From NCBI GenBank assembly GCA_012295275.1, contig CM022673.1, positions 25,154,761 to 25,197,260 on the forward strand: a stretch of DNA of 42,500 bases, given 5' to 3'. Below the pieces are notes generated by a model. It had not been told where the DNA came from, searched no databases, and saw nothing but the letters and a program-made list of their open reading frames with translations. Shown here piece after piece: positions 1 to 11,238 of this stretch. Origin of the DNA: Chrysomallon squamiferum (Eukaryota > Mollusca > Gastropoda > Neomphalida > Peltospiridae). Both the position numbers and the translations under genes were made by a program. The stretch's first letter is position 1, and the number at the start of each line of letters is the position of its first letter.

Positions 1-504
1 TGCATCAGTTTATTTACTAATGTATACTATTTATTAATTAAGACATCATTATAAAAGATCCCAGAGATTAAGTAAGAACAGCGAGTAAGCAAGAACAATA
101 AAATAAAATAAAATAAAATAAAATAAATTAAGTTAAATTAATAAACAAAGCAAAATAAAATGTAAATAAATATATCAAACTTATGTTAAAGATAAAGTAA
201 TGTTAATTCTTCTGTTTTCTTGTTTCAAGTGAAAATATTTAGTTTTGTTAATTTTTTGTTGTATTATTTGCTGCTTTTGTTTTAATTTCAACAGAGAAAA
301 CAATAATAGTTTCATTTAAATGTATGTTTTTGATGTTATTATTAAAATAATTAATATAAATAATGTATGGTAGGAAATTGAGAATGAAGCATATTTGCAG
401 GGATTTTAGCTCTTTCATTTTATTTATTTATTTATTATTATTTTTTAAAATTATTAATGTAATGAAATATGCAGGTCTGGTTACTTCTCTCCTTTCTTTC
501 TGTC

Positions 505-505
<1 letters not shown>

Positions 506-559
<54 letters not shown>

Positions 560-630
560 CTGTTTATTTTTATTACTATTATTATTACTATTACTATTAT
601 TATTATTATATTATTACTATTATTATTATC

Positions 631-658
<28 letters not shown>
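506..658. repeat. (ATT)n microsatellite, interrupted
   Basis: About 150 bases of ATT/ACT triplets with few interruptions. It is read as poly-Tyr, poly-Ile or poly-Asn in different frames, so the ORFs covering it are not genes. Similar arrays recur at 3130-3178, 3428-3470 and 3640-3689. Confidence 0.95.
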
Positions 659-661
<3 letters not shown>

Positions 662-1840
662 GTACTACTTTTTTTGTTATTCATTAACATAATACATGTA
701 ATTATTAATTTAAATTTTATTATTATTTTTAATTATAATTATTATTATTATATTTTTGTATGTTTGCATATTCAAAATAAACAAAACCTCTTTTTTTTTT
801 TTAAATTTGTTTATTTTTATAATAATTATTTTAATAATTCAAGTTTATAAACACACCATTCTCTTCAGTAATCAATATATAATAATTTCATGATTTCAGA
901 GCTTTGTCAGTAGCAGTAATATTATGATGTAATTTTCTTTGTTGCACTAAAATTCAGAAATATTTCAGTCAGATATAGGTTTTAAAATATTTTAGATGGT
1001 TTTTAAAAGCTTATTTAGTTAAGATGACAACTGCCTGTTTGATGTTTGTTTATATATATTCAATAAATTTTCACTGTCATACAAAACCAAAACTTAATTT
1101 TAAAATAATTCCACACACTATATTAACATAAACTAAAATTTAATAAACAAACACAATTATATTGTGTATAATTCCTTATATTATATGTATAATAGTATAT
1201 TTTTGATAAAAAGCATCTGCAAATAGGAAACTACATCATTGACACAGTGTCCATCTTTCTGAACTGATTTAGACATATATGTAAAATGACTTTCAATTGT
1301 TCCAAGATCTACATAAAGATTAGTTATTTTACTCTTTATGTCCTTAAAACTAAATCCATACTAAATATAAATATGAATTTCTTTTTTCTGTTTCAGTTTT
1401 ACTTGAAATAAACCAAATATTTGGTTTCTAAGAAGACAAATATATTGACTCTTTAATTATCAGTAAAAAAGAATAATTTTAAATCGAAATCTAAATCACA
1501 GTGTAAGGAGCTGTGTAAAAATATTATTAAATTAAGTGTGTGTCAAAAATGTCAACAGAAGTCAATATTACAGATGTCTAATATATAAAGTATTTGGTAA
1601 CTGTCTCTTGAAACACTGAATCTAGCTGTCTGGTGATGACTGCCACAGCCTGTGTTGAAGTTATAATATTTTAAAACTGCTTTTACTCTGACTCAGAAGA
1701 ATCTCATATCTGTCTTTCTTTGGTGTCTGATCCTGTTTTTTGAAAGGAACCTTTGGACTTTGTTTATTTTAAATATAATGATAACTCTCATACACTCTGA
1801 TTATCTCTCTGTCTGTCACGTACAAATACTTACTCTCTCT

Positions 1841-1861
1841 CACACACACACACACACACAC
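1841..1861. repeat. (CA)n microsatellite
   Basis: A pure CA dinucleotide tract. The flanking sequence to about 1975 stays CA/TA-rich (ACACAT, ATACAC), so this may be a decayed longer array. Confidence 0.95.
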
Positions 1862-1985
1862 CCAGATATCCTTCTTCATAACACACTTTCATGTACACAT
1901 ATACATATGCACACCACCAAACACAGATATCTTACACACTGATACATACACACAGGCACATATACACTCTTTATATACATCTGTT

Positions 1986-2756
1986 TTAACCATTCTGAGA
2001 TCTTCCACACACTGAATTTGCTCTCAGGTCAGATACTGGACCAGGTGATGTTGCAGATGATGTTGCAGATGAAATGCCGTCACAGATGAGATGTCTGATT
2101 TCATTTTCACAAGATCTTCGAACAAGAGATGGATCGTGTGTTCTTTCTTGTCCTCTGACCACTAGACCAGCTGTAAGGACGTCTGTCTGATTCGTACCCA
2201 CAATGTTGAAATACGTGACATGTCTTTGGAACAATGGAGCTATTTCATCAGAGTCTCCAAAAGCTTCAGTCAAACCCGAGTGACTGTTGTTGACACCTGT
2301 CCCACATGTTGACACATAATATCTCTGTTGTCTGATGTTCTGATCTGTACTGTGACTGTCGGACTCTGTCGGTTGATGTGTGTCAGATGGTGTCGGAGAT
2401 CTGATGTTGTGGAAAATGCTTGTGAAGACTGTCTTACAAAGGGGACACTCTGGTTTGATGGCTGACCACTGTTCAATGCAAGTGAAACAAAACAAGTGAG
2501 GACAGCTATCAGTCTTTGATTTATCAGTCAGAGGTCCCAGACAAATTGGGCATTTCTGTTCTTTGCTAGAATTTTCGGTGCTGTTTTGAGATGGTGCTGA
2601 GTCAGTCTCTGATTTGTTACATTTTGAGTTGGATTCTCCACCCGATTCCTTCTGCTTCTCTGTTTTTTCCATTTTCCCTGGTGTAAACAGACTGCTGCTT
2701 GCATCAAGTTCTTCATTCCATAATTTATGCTTTTCATATCTTGACTTCTGTTCCAT
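1986..2756 (-). CDS. Short intronless RING-finger protein, TOPORS type (putative E3 ubiquitin ligase)
   Basis: A 256-aa open frame with its ATG at 2756-2754 and TAA at 1988-1986. Residues 69-107 form a complete C3HC4 RING: C69, C72, C85, H87, C90, C93, C104, C107. The linker WSAIKPECPLC and the following SIFHNIR match the RING of TOPORS proteins closely, including the Drosophila form (family knowledge from memory). The RING should bind two zinc ions and recruit a ubiquitin-loaded E2. The first 68 residues are polar and Ser/Lys-rich; the C-terminal 136 residues match nothing I know. TOPORS proteins are usually around 1000 aa with long Arg/Ser-rich tails, so this is either a RING-only relative, a retrocopy, or one exon of a longer gene. 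Substrates and location cannot be read from sequence. Confidence 0.82.
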   Translation of the reverse strand: MEQKSRYEKHKLWNEELDASSSLFTPGKMEKTEKQKESGGESNSKCNKSETDSAPSQNSTENSSKEQKCPICLGPLTDKSKTDSCPHLFCFTCIEQWSAIKPECPLCKTVFTSIFHNIRSPTPSDTHQPTESDSHSTDQNIRQQRYYVSTCGTGVNNSHSGLTEAFGDSDEIAPLFQRHVTYFNIVGTNQTDVLTAGLVVRGQERTHDPSLVRRSCENEIRHLICDGISSATSSATSPGPVSDLRANSVCGRSQNG

Positions 2757-3127
2757 TATGAAGCTTCAATAAAATTAAATTTAAAAATAAGAATAAATTA
2801 AGTATGTTTTCTTCTTCTTCTTTTTTTTTTAAAAAATATTCTTGTGTTGTGTTTTGCATTTGTAATGTTTTTGTAACTGTATTTTATTTTTTATCTGTTT
2901 TACAGCTGGTGAAAATATGTGATTTTTGCATTTATAAGCAAATATTATTCATTTTATTTTAACTATTATATTTTTAAAATTCAATTAACAATTAAAATTA
3001 AATATTCTCATTTAAATCAAGCAAAAATGAGTTACAAACCTGATCTTTAAATTTAATTTAATTTGAGTATTAATTCCTTTTTCATCTCAGAAAATAAATA
3101 AATTTTCCTTTCCTTTTTGTTTATTTA

Positions 3128-3178
<51 letters not shown>

Positions 3179-3425
3179 CCATTTATTTCCTGAGACTTCA
3201 ACTAAAAAAATGAAGGTGTTGTATTTTGATTATAATAAATGTAATTGTGAAGAAATCAATATATCAAATTACAAATACATGTATCATCATCTCTATCAAT
3301 TAAAGAGTCAACGAAAACGAAAAGGGCCACAACTCTTATGAATTAAACATTTTATGAGATCGATGTTAAACACATCAGAGGGATTAAATCATCTTATTAA
3401 CCAAATGGCTAATTGTTTTATTGTA

Positions 3426-3471
<46 letters not shown>

Positions 3472-3620
3472 TTGCAATTCACGATTTTGCTTGCGATGTA
3501 ATATGCAGAAATAAGTTCAGTTAATTCATTTAAAATTTACCGTCCGACAAACCACAAAATAACTTGTGATGTTTTATAGGAAGCTTTCTTTTTTTCTCTG
3601 TCTTTCTTTCTCTCTTTCTT

Positions 3621-3634
3621 TTTATTTATTTATT

Positions 3635-3689
<55 letters not shown>
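3621..3689. repeat. (TTTA)n(TTA)n compound microsatellite
   Basis: TTTA units run straight into ATT units, preceded by a CTTT-rich pyrimidine tract from about 3588. It is one of three ATT-type arrays within 600 bases. Confidence 0.93.
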
Positions 3690-3691
<2 letters not shown>

Positions 3692-4206
3692 TTTTGGTTA
3701 TGTGTTTATATATTCTAACAGTAATTTCAAAAGAACAAGCATAGCAAAATTTCGCTAAAATGTTCTTATTTGAATTTATGAACACATCTTTTGAAGATAA
3801 CGTATGTAACTGCAGATGTGCTATTAAATCTGTATTTATACTGGATATTCACTTAAAACAAACCAAAAATATATAAACACAGCTGCTGTCTTTACCGTAC
3901 GGTAATTTTTCTCCAATTGATGTAAAGCCTTTCATTTGACTTTTTTGTAATCCTAATAGTAATTCAACAAGTAAGTGAAATGACGTTATGAAGGAAATAC
4001 GAGTTAGCTGAAGACTACGCATATGACGAGTAATCAGTTAGCTCATTTCCGGTCGATACTTGTGTGAAACTGAAAATAGAATTATAGAAATATTTTAAAG
4101 ACAAGCTAAACATATATTTTGAAGACAAAAGGCGTGATTATTAATAACGTCTATACATGTGATCACATCGCAAAAATAAAAAATACATATATTTATATTT
4201 GGAAAA

Positions 4207-4212
4207 TAAAAA
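4207..4212 (-). terminator. RNA polymerase III terminator of tRNA-Lys
   Basis: Five A residues at 4208-4212 read TTTTT on the minus strand, three bases past the tRNA 3' end. This is the usual Pol III stop signal and supports a working tRNA gene. Confidence 0.8.
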
Positions 4213-4215
4213 TAG

Positions 4216-4288
4216 CGCCCAACGTGGGGCTCGAACCCACGACCCCGAGATTAAGAGTCTCGTGCTCTACCGACTGAGCTAGCCGGGC
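4216..4288 (-). tRNA. tRNA-Lys(CTT)
   Basis: A 73-nt, intronless tRNA read on the minus strand. The 7-bp acceptor stem is GCCCGGC with GTTGGGC (two G-U pairs), followed by discriminator G. The D arm holds GCTC/GAGC. The anticodon stem-loop CGAGA-CTCTTAA-TCTCG places CTT at positions 34-36, decoding AAG lysine. The T arm is GTGGG-TTCGAGC-CCCAC. Both internal Pol III promoter boxes are intact: the A box runs from the D stem into the D loop and the B box is GGTTCGAGCCC. The sequence is nearly identical to vertebrate cytosolic tRNA-Lys(CTT) as I remember it, so it is nuclear and probably functional. CCA is not encoded, as expected in eukaryotes. Confidence 0.97.
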
Positions 4289-5638
4289 CAACGGTCTGAT
4301 AGAGCGAAAAAACTGAGTACTATCATGAGATAGTCCATTTATTGGCGCAATTTTCAATAAGGAGGTTTAAGGTTAATCTGTCGTCAAATGAGTTTCATTA
4401 TTTGTTTTGTCGAAAAACTAAGAAAGTCTGAATTGCTGACACTGGTGTATACTGTGTCACACAATAATACTAAAATGTTACGGGTAATGGAGTCTAGTTT
4501 AATAGTCAAGACGCAAGCCCCGGAAGCGCTTGCTTATGTAATTCATTTTGAAACTATAAATTGTAAACATATTTTAAATTTATTATCATTATTATTATTA
4601 CAACATCTTAGGAAAAATATTCAACATCTTAATAAAAACACACACACAAAAAAAAAAAAAATAATAATAATAATAATGCATTAAGCAAACAAACAAATAA
4701 ATAAATAAATGTTTGTTTTTAGATGTTTATTTTTTAGGTTCAAATGTTTTATTACACTATGATGAGTATGTTAATTTAAGATGTGTGTTAAATTTAATTG
4801 CTGTTCTGATCGAGATTATGCTCAACTGCGGTAGAAGCAGTAATGGTACTCTCAAAGGCCCCTGATCCATTGGTTGTCAAACAAGACGTCATTGATATTT
4901 TAATTTCTCAAACTGGTTTTCAAAACAAACAAAAAACCCAGAATTTTCTGCCACCTGTGGTTGCTATGGCGACGATGCGTGGCAATACCACGTCATTATA
5001 TATTTTAATATTCAGTTCACAATGCTTCTCATTATTGCTGTATAAATAAATTAATAATAAAATCTGCCCATTCGCATTCAGTCTAGTATATCAAAAGGAT
5101 GATTAAAATATTTTTAATTTGTCGCATTCATCTATAGACAAATGTTTTGAACTTTCCCTTATCTGCTATTTTCCATTTTACTCTTCTTTGTATGGTGTGC
5201 GATCCAAATTTAAACGAACAAGTAAACCAGTCAACCACCAGATATCTCAGAAAAAAACCCCACCCAAAACACAACTATAATCTATATAAATATCATCAAG
5301 GTTCAAAGAAAAATAAATTATAAATTGATCGTTTTATTCCATACCAAATAAACAATTTATATAAGTCGCATGGCAGGTCGTGTTAATGATATTATAAAAT
5401 GACGTCAATTAGTGATGTATACGGTATGACGCATTAGATCATATTTTCTTATGGGGGAAAAGAAAAAGAAAAAAGAGACGGACTAAGGATTTAATACCCT
5501 TCCTAGATTTCCTATATGGTTGTCAAAAAATTCAAACGAGGCATACCACCTTTGTTACTATTTCTTGGATTACTTTCAATTGTTACATGAATGATTTTCA
5601 GTCTGTTTTGTAGAACGTTTTGTTAATAGCTGAATTTC
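4289..5638. other. Intergenic region left of the unrecognised four-exon gene
   Basis: No gene is supported. A 68-codon ATG frame at 4843-5049 has fairly ordinary amino-acid composition but no splice partner, homology or length to back it. A perfect RFX-type X-box is at 4960-4973 (separate entry). The last 200 bases before 5639 are where a promoter or 5' UTR exon for the plus-strand gene would lie; I could not pick a TATA box with confidence. Confidence 0.5.
4960..4973 (+). promoter_or_regulatory. Candidate RFX X-box
   Basis: GTTGCTATGGCGAC fits the X-box pattern RYYNYY-N(1-3)-RRNRAC at every constrained position: half-sites GTTGCT and GGCGAC with a 2-base spacer. RFX factors bind such sites, often upstream of ciliary genes. 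It lies about 670 bases before the start codon of the unrecognised plus-strand gene. One 14-base match can arise by chance, and no expression evidence exists here. Confidence 0.35.
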
Positions 5639-6608
5639 ATGAGATCATTCACGTTTAAACAACAGCATCAAGCAGCATTAAAATGTTATAAAACTTTACT
5701 GCGACTTGAAAAACGATATGGTACAGTTTCTGTTAATAAGAAATCTTTCACTAATAAAAATGTTAGTAAATCTCTTAATATAAACATAGACAATAAGATT
5801 TTTTTTTTTATTATTATTATTATTATTTTTTTTTTTTTTTGTTAATATATTACCGCTTTCAATATTTTGACATAATCTTATCTTCTTTTGCTTGGTTTAA
5901 TTGTTAGTATATTGTATTACTTTGGAAGTGCTGCTTTTATAATTAATAGTAGTAGCAGCAATATTAAAAGTTCTAAATAGTCGGTAGTTTTAAATACAAC
6001 TATATGAAAATAAGAATTACGTAACTATTACTTTCAAGTAAAGTCCATTCAAGTACAATGATGCCAATATAAAGGGAAGTAACTCTCTAGGAAAAACAAT
6101 TAACTGCTCGATATTTTGAATCAGCTGATTCAAAGCGAATAGACGTTTATTTACAAAACTTTATGAATTTTTTAAAATATGAATACATTAAGTCCTGGTA
6201 AGCAAATCTTCTGCTATAGATGGACAGTAACATATATTTAATATTTAATTAATCAATTTGAACAGCAAAATTAATTAATTAAATAAATTTCCGTATTAAT
6301 GTAAAGAGATTTCTTAAAATTTATTTTTGTTTTTATTTATTTTAATTTTTGTTGTTTGTTTGTTGTTTGTTTTTGTTTATTTTGTTTTATTTATTTATTT
6401 TATTTATTTATTTTGTTTTGTTTTGTTTTATTTTGTTTTGTTTTGTTTCATTTTATTTTGTTTTGTTTTGTTTTGTTTCATTTTATTTTATTTATTTATT
6501 TATTGTGAATTTTTCCTACATTATTAGTTTTAAAAAAGTTATAGATTTATCTTAACTAAGATTAATATTGCCTATCTGCCGCTTATATTAAACGAATATG
6601 TGTTTATG

Positions 6609-6648
<40 letters not shown>

Positions 6649-7312
6649 TACAAATGTGAAAAAATTAACGGTTCTATTAAAGAACATAGCGAATGCGATT
6701 CACAGTAATGTTTTCATGTTTTTCAGAATGCGTTCCATTATATGGAATATCTAATGAAAACTGGCTTGGTTATGGTTGCACATTGAGTCCACAATTACTT
6801 CCAGGTAATTGTATCCATTCAGTACTACTATTGACAATAATAACAAGGAGTTTCATAAAAAAAAAAAAAAAAACAAAACAAAAGAACACACACGTACGCA
6901 CACATACAAAACTACCGTATTAAAGACAAACAAAAACTATAATTAAATTTTCCTTAAAAAGGGAATAGTAATAACAAATAAATAATTTCTTAAAAGAATA
7001 GTACAGTTTTTTTCATAGTTATTTTTCCTTCTTCCAATATTTCATTCATATCCAAAATACTGCATTCGTTCTTTTTCCCATTGTAGTTAATACCCCAAGT
7101 CTGGTTTGTTAATGGCTTGGTGTTTATTTTTCGGAAAATGGGAAGATTCAATATATAATTCATGATAATTAAAAAGTAAATTATGCATTACACCCCTTTT
7201 TAGCATTTGTTCACTAAGGGCCACACTAATTCAAGTAATTTAATCAATTATAATGGATATATATCTATACTGATCTCCATTTATTTTATATATTTTTTAT
7301 ATATTTTTTATA

Positions 7313-7347
<35 letters not shown>

Positions 7348-7699
7348 GTTATTGTTTGTGGTATTAGGCTTTAAACGGAGTTTTAAAACGTATTTTTAAC
7401 ATCATTTCAGTTTACAGTACGCATGAAGTACAGAATACGTCTACAGAAAATCAACATTCTTATGCAGTACAAGACTTTCAAGAATCCGGTTAGTATAAAG
7501 GTTAAAACAAAAACAAAAATATTTTTTTATTTTATACATTTTTTAAATTTTTATTATTTAAAAATAATAATAATAATAATAATAATAAAATAAAATAAAT
7601 AAATAAATAAATAAATAAATAAATTCATAATTAATTAAAATAAATAATAGCAACCATAAAAACATATCCGGTATTTTCCTATAACAAAATGATGATGAC

Positions 7700-7732
<33 letters not shown>

Positions 7733-9557
7733 AATAATAATAAAATAACAACAACAACAACAACAACAGCAATAATGTGGAGTTATTATAACAGATCAGA
7801 ATCGGAGTCAAATATATCCATATATCTGTCTGGCCATCTATCTATTTCATTGTGTATCTATCTATTTATCTGTAAACAGAAACAAACACATACACACATA
7901 AAAGGAGACTCACATATATAATACATAATGTTGAATATGTCAGCGAAAAAATGATCACTGTTTAAATTAATCACATAAAATTCTCAAAGAAGTCGTTTAT
8001 TTGATTCTGTGGCTACCGTAAACATATTTGTTATTTGTCTTCTATTCCTCTAATAATATTTATTTAACCTTTGCGTTCTAAGACTGTTTACCAGCCACAG
8101 ATTTGCTGGGTAACCCTGTGCTCTTCCAGCAAGTGGAAATGGATTCGAGTCTCCCTTGGATTCCCATTGGACGATCACTAAACAACCTGAGAAATATTGT
8201 CACAATGAACGAAGGTTTCTGTGCATCACCGACAACACACATCTGCATTACAAATCCCGTTCCAACCTTTTTCCAAAGCCTAACGGGAGACAGTAACATA
8301 ATGAAACAGTGTGAATCAGAAATTCAAATAGAAGACCCGAGTCTCAGTCACATAGCAGGGCCATCGACCATGTGGTCGATGAATCTACCCGAGTCCTCGG
8401 TTTTACCGGTTTTACCGGACAGTACGGGTGTTCAGGACACCGGCATTGATTTTTTAGACGAAGATCCTTTGATATTTTACTTATGCACGACTGAGGAAGG
8501 GACCGTCGTCAATCCAGATACAAGATCGGAACCGGACACAGTCGATGTTTCAGTGAACTGCTTTTACAAGACGGAATCTCCCGAAGATGTACCCGGCAGA
8601 CAGCGTGATGTCGTGATGCCCTCGTTTGAACCAACGGAGGAGTCGAGCACTGATAACGACTTAGAGCTTCCTGGAGACATAACGAAGTTCACGTCACAGC
8701 TGACAGCCTCGTGTCAGATGGCATTGAAGTCTGTTGATCCTGAGGATGAATCCGAACCGGCATCCACTGAACAGACCACCGCAAACGAGCGGTCTGCTTG
8801 CCACAACGTACCGAACGCCGTATTCAACGTCGCAGTGACAAAAGCGGACAGAGCCGTGATGAGAACGGTCGATGCACACAACTTCAGGAATATGATGGTT
8901 GACTGGTTTTACGACAGAAGAAGCGGATCGTTTCGCAACATGGCTCAAACGTCTAACATTTTAGTGGGACCTTCTTCGAACGTCTTGCCCAACCTCGAAA
9001 ACATAGTCAAAATAGAATACATTTCAGACCCATCTCAGATTGTTAACAAAATGCCACCCCCTTTGTTGTCCGTCTTCGAGGATATGGAATCGGTGCCTGG
9101 TATGGACAAGCCGCAGCAGTTCGACACAGCTGCTAAAATGCTTTCAGCCACAAAAGGCGTCTTGACGTCGGTGAGCGTACCTGAGCACGTTAAAGCCGTG
9201 ATGGAAATGAAGCCGATACAGAGTTTCGACAGTTACCTCGATGAACTGTCCGACGAGTTCCAGAGGGAGTCGTCTTCCACTTCTCTGGACGACCGTAAAG
9301 TAATCCTGGATGGAATTGCCAAACTGAGGCCTTCCAAACGCGATAAAGTTAATGCAGACGCTGCCGAAAGCAGCATTCCTTACCACAGAGCACGCAGACA
9401 CAGAAATAATGGCAAAGCAGAAGATACTCGCTCGGAAATGTCTTGTACCAGAGAAAAGCGAAAATGTGATGATCGTCACGCCCAGGGGACAAATCCACCG
9501 TGTAAAGTCTTTAAGATTTCGAATCGAAAACGAACGTCTGATAATCCAGATGATTAA
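5639..9557 (+). CDS. Unrecognised four-exon gene, 570-aa product with basic C-terminus
   Basis: Proposed coding exons are 5639-5720, 6727-6804, 7411-7488 and 8083-9557, with stop TAA at 9555-9557. Donors are gtacag, gtaatt and gttagt; acceptors are tttcag, tttcag and ctaag. Each junction keeps the frame, every intron is phase 1, and the total is 1713 nt (571 codons). The large last exon is open for 491 codons and visibly richer in G+C than its surroundings, with balanced codon use. I recognise no domain. Seen in the product: a Lys/Tyr-rich N-terminus (exon 1), an acidic Ser/Thr/Glu-rich middle, a short Asp/Glu-rich segment near SYLDELSDEF, and a basic C-terminus with RARRHR, TREKRK and NRKRTS that could be a nuclear localisation signal. 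There is no signal peptide or membrane segment. Exon 1 is least certain: its frame is bounded by an in-frame TAG nine bases before the ATG. That TAG could instead be a splice acceptor. Confidence 0.62.
6322..6504. repeat. (TTTTG)n/(TTTTA)n/(TTTA)n compound repeat in intron 1
   Basis: About 180 bases of T-rich pentamers and tetramers in the first intron of the unrecognised gene. It gives spurious Phe/Leu/Tyr/Ile-rich ORFs at 6327-6555. A pure TA array follows at about 6610-6646. Confidence 0.92.
7560..7769. repeat. AAT, AAAT, GAT and AAC microsatellite cluster in intron 3
   Basis: Four triplet or tetramer arrays lie close together in the third intron: AAT then AAAT (7560-7624), GAT then AAT (7689-7744) and AAC (about 7746-7768). 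The unique sequence between them carries no exon signal. Confidence 0.92.
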
Positions 9558-9809
9558 CTTTTACTAAATTTTATTATTTTAATAATAGACTCTTTAAGAT
9601 CACACGTTATGAAACCTATTATGCACTGAATGAAAAAGATTAGCAGCTGTAATTTACAACGAAAATGGAAGGGATAGGATAATTAAATTTGGTGTTTTTG
9701 TCGTTTTAACCTGGCAGGAGAAATTATTCGAGAGAACTGATTATCGGTCGCCTTTTAAAATACAAATTATGACGAAGATAATGATAATAATTTTAAAATT
9801 GATAATAAA

Positions 9810-9855
<46 letters not shown>

Positions 9856-10445
9856 TCAATGCTAACAAACATGGAAGTGAATTAGAATTAACAATCGCGA
9901 ACAATCGTGTTTTTGATCATTCTTTTTACAACATTTTGATTTTGTTCAATTATTATAACTGTTATTATGCTGTTAAATAAAACAAAATACGAAGACAAAA
10001 GATGAAAAGGGGACAGTCATATTGAAAAACATTTCTTTGAGAAATGACACCGCTGAACTGAAATGAAGATAATCTCTGATCCGTTAAGTATACCAGCTCA
10101 CGTAACAACAGTCCACACAATCTCACCGAATAAACTGATGCTGTTGACAATTCTTCAGAAAAGCTTTAAAATAGAAAAACGTAAATAAGGTATCGTATAA
10201 ATTTGTTCAGTTAATCACTGATTAGACATTCATATCTTATTAAATGACTGAATTACTAGTGCAGATGTTCTGAACTATATAAAAGAGTTATTTTTTTACA
10301 CTTAAATAAATGTATCGTACCGAGAGAATAAGGATAGACATTGTGTGCACGCTTTTTGATTTCTGGAATATCAACCAGACGTGAATTTATTCCTGTTTAA
10401 TTTTACTAGTAATTTACTCCTATGTTTATTTATTTTCTTAAACAG
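9558..10445. other. Region after the unrecognised gene
   Basis: Probably the 3' UTR of the 5639-9557 gene followed by intergenic DNA. An ATA repeat runs from about 9801 to 9854. AATAAA at about 9975-9980 is a possible polyadenylation signal about 420 bases past the stop, with weak support in this AT-rich context. No other gene is seen. Confidence 0.5.
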
Positions 10446-10526
10446 AGACTCTATTCCAATGATTGCAGATACAATATACCTCTGTACTGGGACCCAGAGA
10501 AATTTATATTTCAAGTCTTGACTCAG
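10446..10526 (+). other. Exon-like unit, 81 nt, phase 0 on both sides
   Basis: Bounded by ttaaacag before and gtataagt after. It is open only in frame 0, giving 27 codons that include YNIPLYWDPEKF, which reads like ordinary protein. The phase does not fit the phase-1 introns of the gene ending at 9557, so it would belong to another transcript, or it is chance. No partner exon was found with matching phase and good coding content. Confidence 0.3.
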
Positions 10527-10753
10527 GTATAAGTACTGTTTTCTATGTTTCTATTTATTTGGTTGCAGTTAATCTGATTAGTGGAAGAAGATGTGCAGGT
10601 AGATGTGTTATAAAGTTTATATGATGATCTGTAAGTACGCCACCATCACAAGGCGGTGAAACAGAAGAAATAATACTTATATAAATTTTGTTTTATTATT
10701 ATTTTTTATTTTTTATATTATTATTATTCCACCTAGGGCTCCATTTTCCGATG

Positions 10754-10793
10754 TTAAAAAAAAAAAAAAAAAAAAAAATAAAATAAAATAAAA
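10754..10793. repeat. Poly-A / AAAAT tract
   Basis: An A run of about 25 followed by AAAAT units. It could be the decayed tail of a retroposed copy, but no element is recognisable just upstream. Confidence 0.85.
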
Positions 10794-10934
10794 TCTTTCA
10801 TCAGTTATGAATGATTACTCGACAAAGTTATCTAATTATTTTGAAATGTATGAATTATTTTTGTTCCACTATATGTATGTGCCTTTGTGTGTGGATGTTT
10901 ATGTATAAGTGTGTATGTGGGTGTGGATGTTTTA

Positions 10935-10935
<1 letters not shown>

Positions 10936-10980
<45 letters not shown>

Positions 10981-11013
10981 GTGTGTGTTTGTGTGTGTGT
11001 GTGTGTGTGTGTA
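10936..11013. repeat. (TG)n microsatellite
   Basis: A long TG dinucleotide array with a few interruptions. It is read as poly-Cys/Val in spurious ORFs. Confidence 0.95.
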
Positions 11014-11104
11014 TGTTCTTTTTGGTTGATTACTAAACTAACTCTGGATATTTGCTTTCAGTCAGATTTCGGTTTAAATTATTTTTTCTTCTTGTATTTC
11101 TCAG

Positions 11105-11238
11105 ACGGTCTGCTGAAAAAAGTTATAATCACGTACCACCATGATATAACAGTAACAACGGAATTTTTTTTTATTATTATTTTTATTATTTTTTATATAA
11201 ATAAAGTTATGTTTCTCTTTCAGGTTTGTATATTATGA
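11105..11238 (+). other. Exon-like acceptor unit (weak)
   Basis: Follows the good acceptor tgtatttctcag. Entered in phase 1 it reads GLLKKVIITYHHDITVTTE and then a T-rich stretch to a stop near 11236, with no good internal donor. Its first bases (ACGGTCTGC) resemble the starts of the exon at 8083 and the unit at 12874. It may be a decayed copy of such an exon, or chance. Confidence 0.2.

Larger units (their letters stand above)
1..1985. other. AT-rich non-coding stretch left of the RING gene
   Basis: I see no supported gene here. The stretch holds an AAAAT repeat (about 98-127), a long ATT-type repeat (about 506-658) and a CA repeat (1841-1861). Apparent ORFs at 363-692 translate only the ATT repeat (poly-Tyr, poly-Ile or poly-Asn). 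The right part probably includes the 3' UTR of the minus-strand RING gene. A TTTATT at 1763-1768 reads AATAAA on the minus strand, about 220 bases past its stop, and is a possible polyadenylation signal. Such hexamers are common by chance in DNA this AT-rich. Confidence 0.6.
2757..4215. other. Intergenic: repeats and possible upstream regions
   Basis: No coding feature is supported. It contains three ATT-type microsatellites (3130-3178, 3428-3470, 3621-3689; the last begins with TTTA units). The part next to 2756 should hold the 5' UTR or promoter of the minus-strand RING gene. Less repetitive sequence at about 3960-4080 lies upstream of the tRNA gene. Confidence 0.6.

Noticed and set aside
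363-692. ORFs on both strands rich in Tyr, Ile or Asn
   Set aside because: They are translations of an ATT microsatellite in different frames, with no unique coding sequence.
4843-5049. 68-codon ATG ORF with ordinary composition
   Set aside because: It is short, has no recognisable homology, no clear splice partner and no nearby gene signals. It is kept only as a note in the intergenic entry.
8694-9479. Minus-strand ORFs of 84 and 111 codons
   Set aside because: They are antisense shadows of the long plus-strand exon at 8083-9557, whose frame is open throughout and joins upstream exons in phase.
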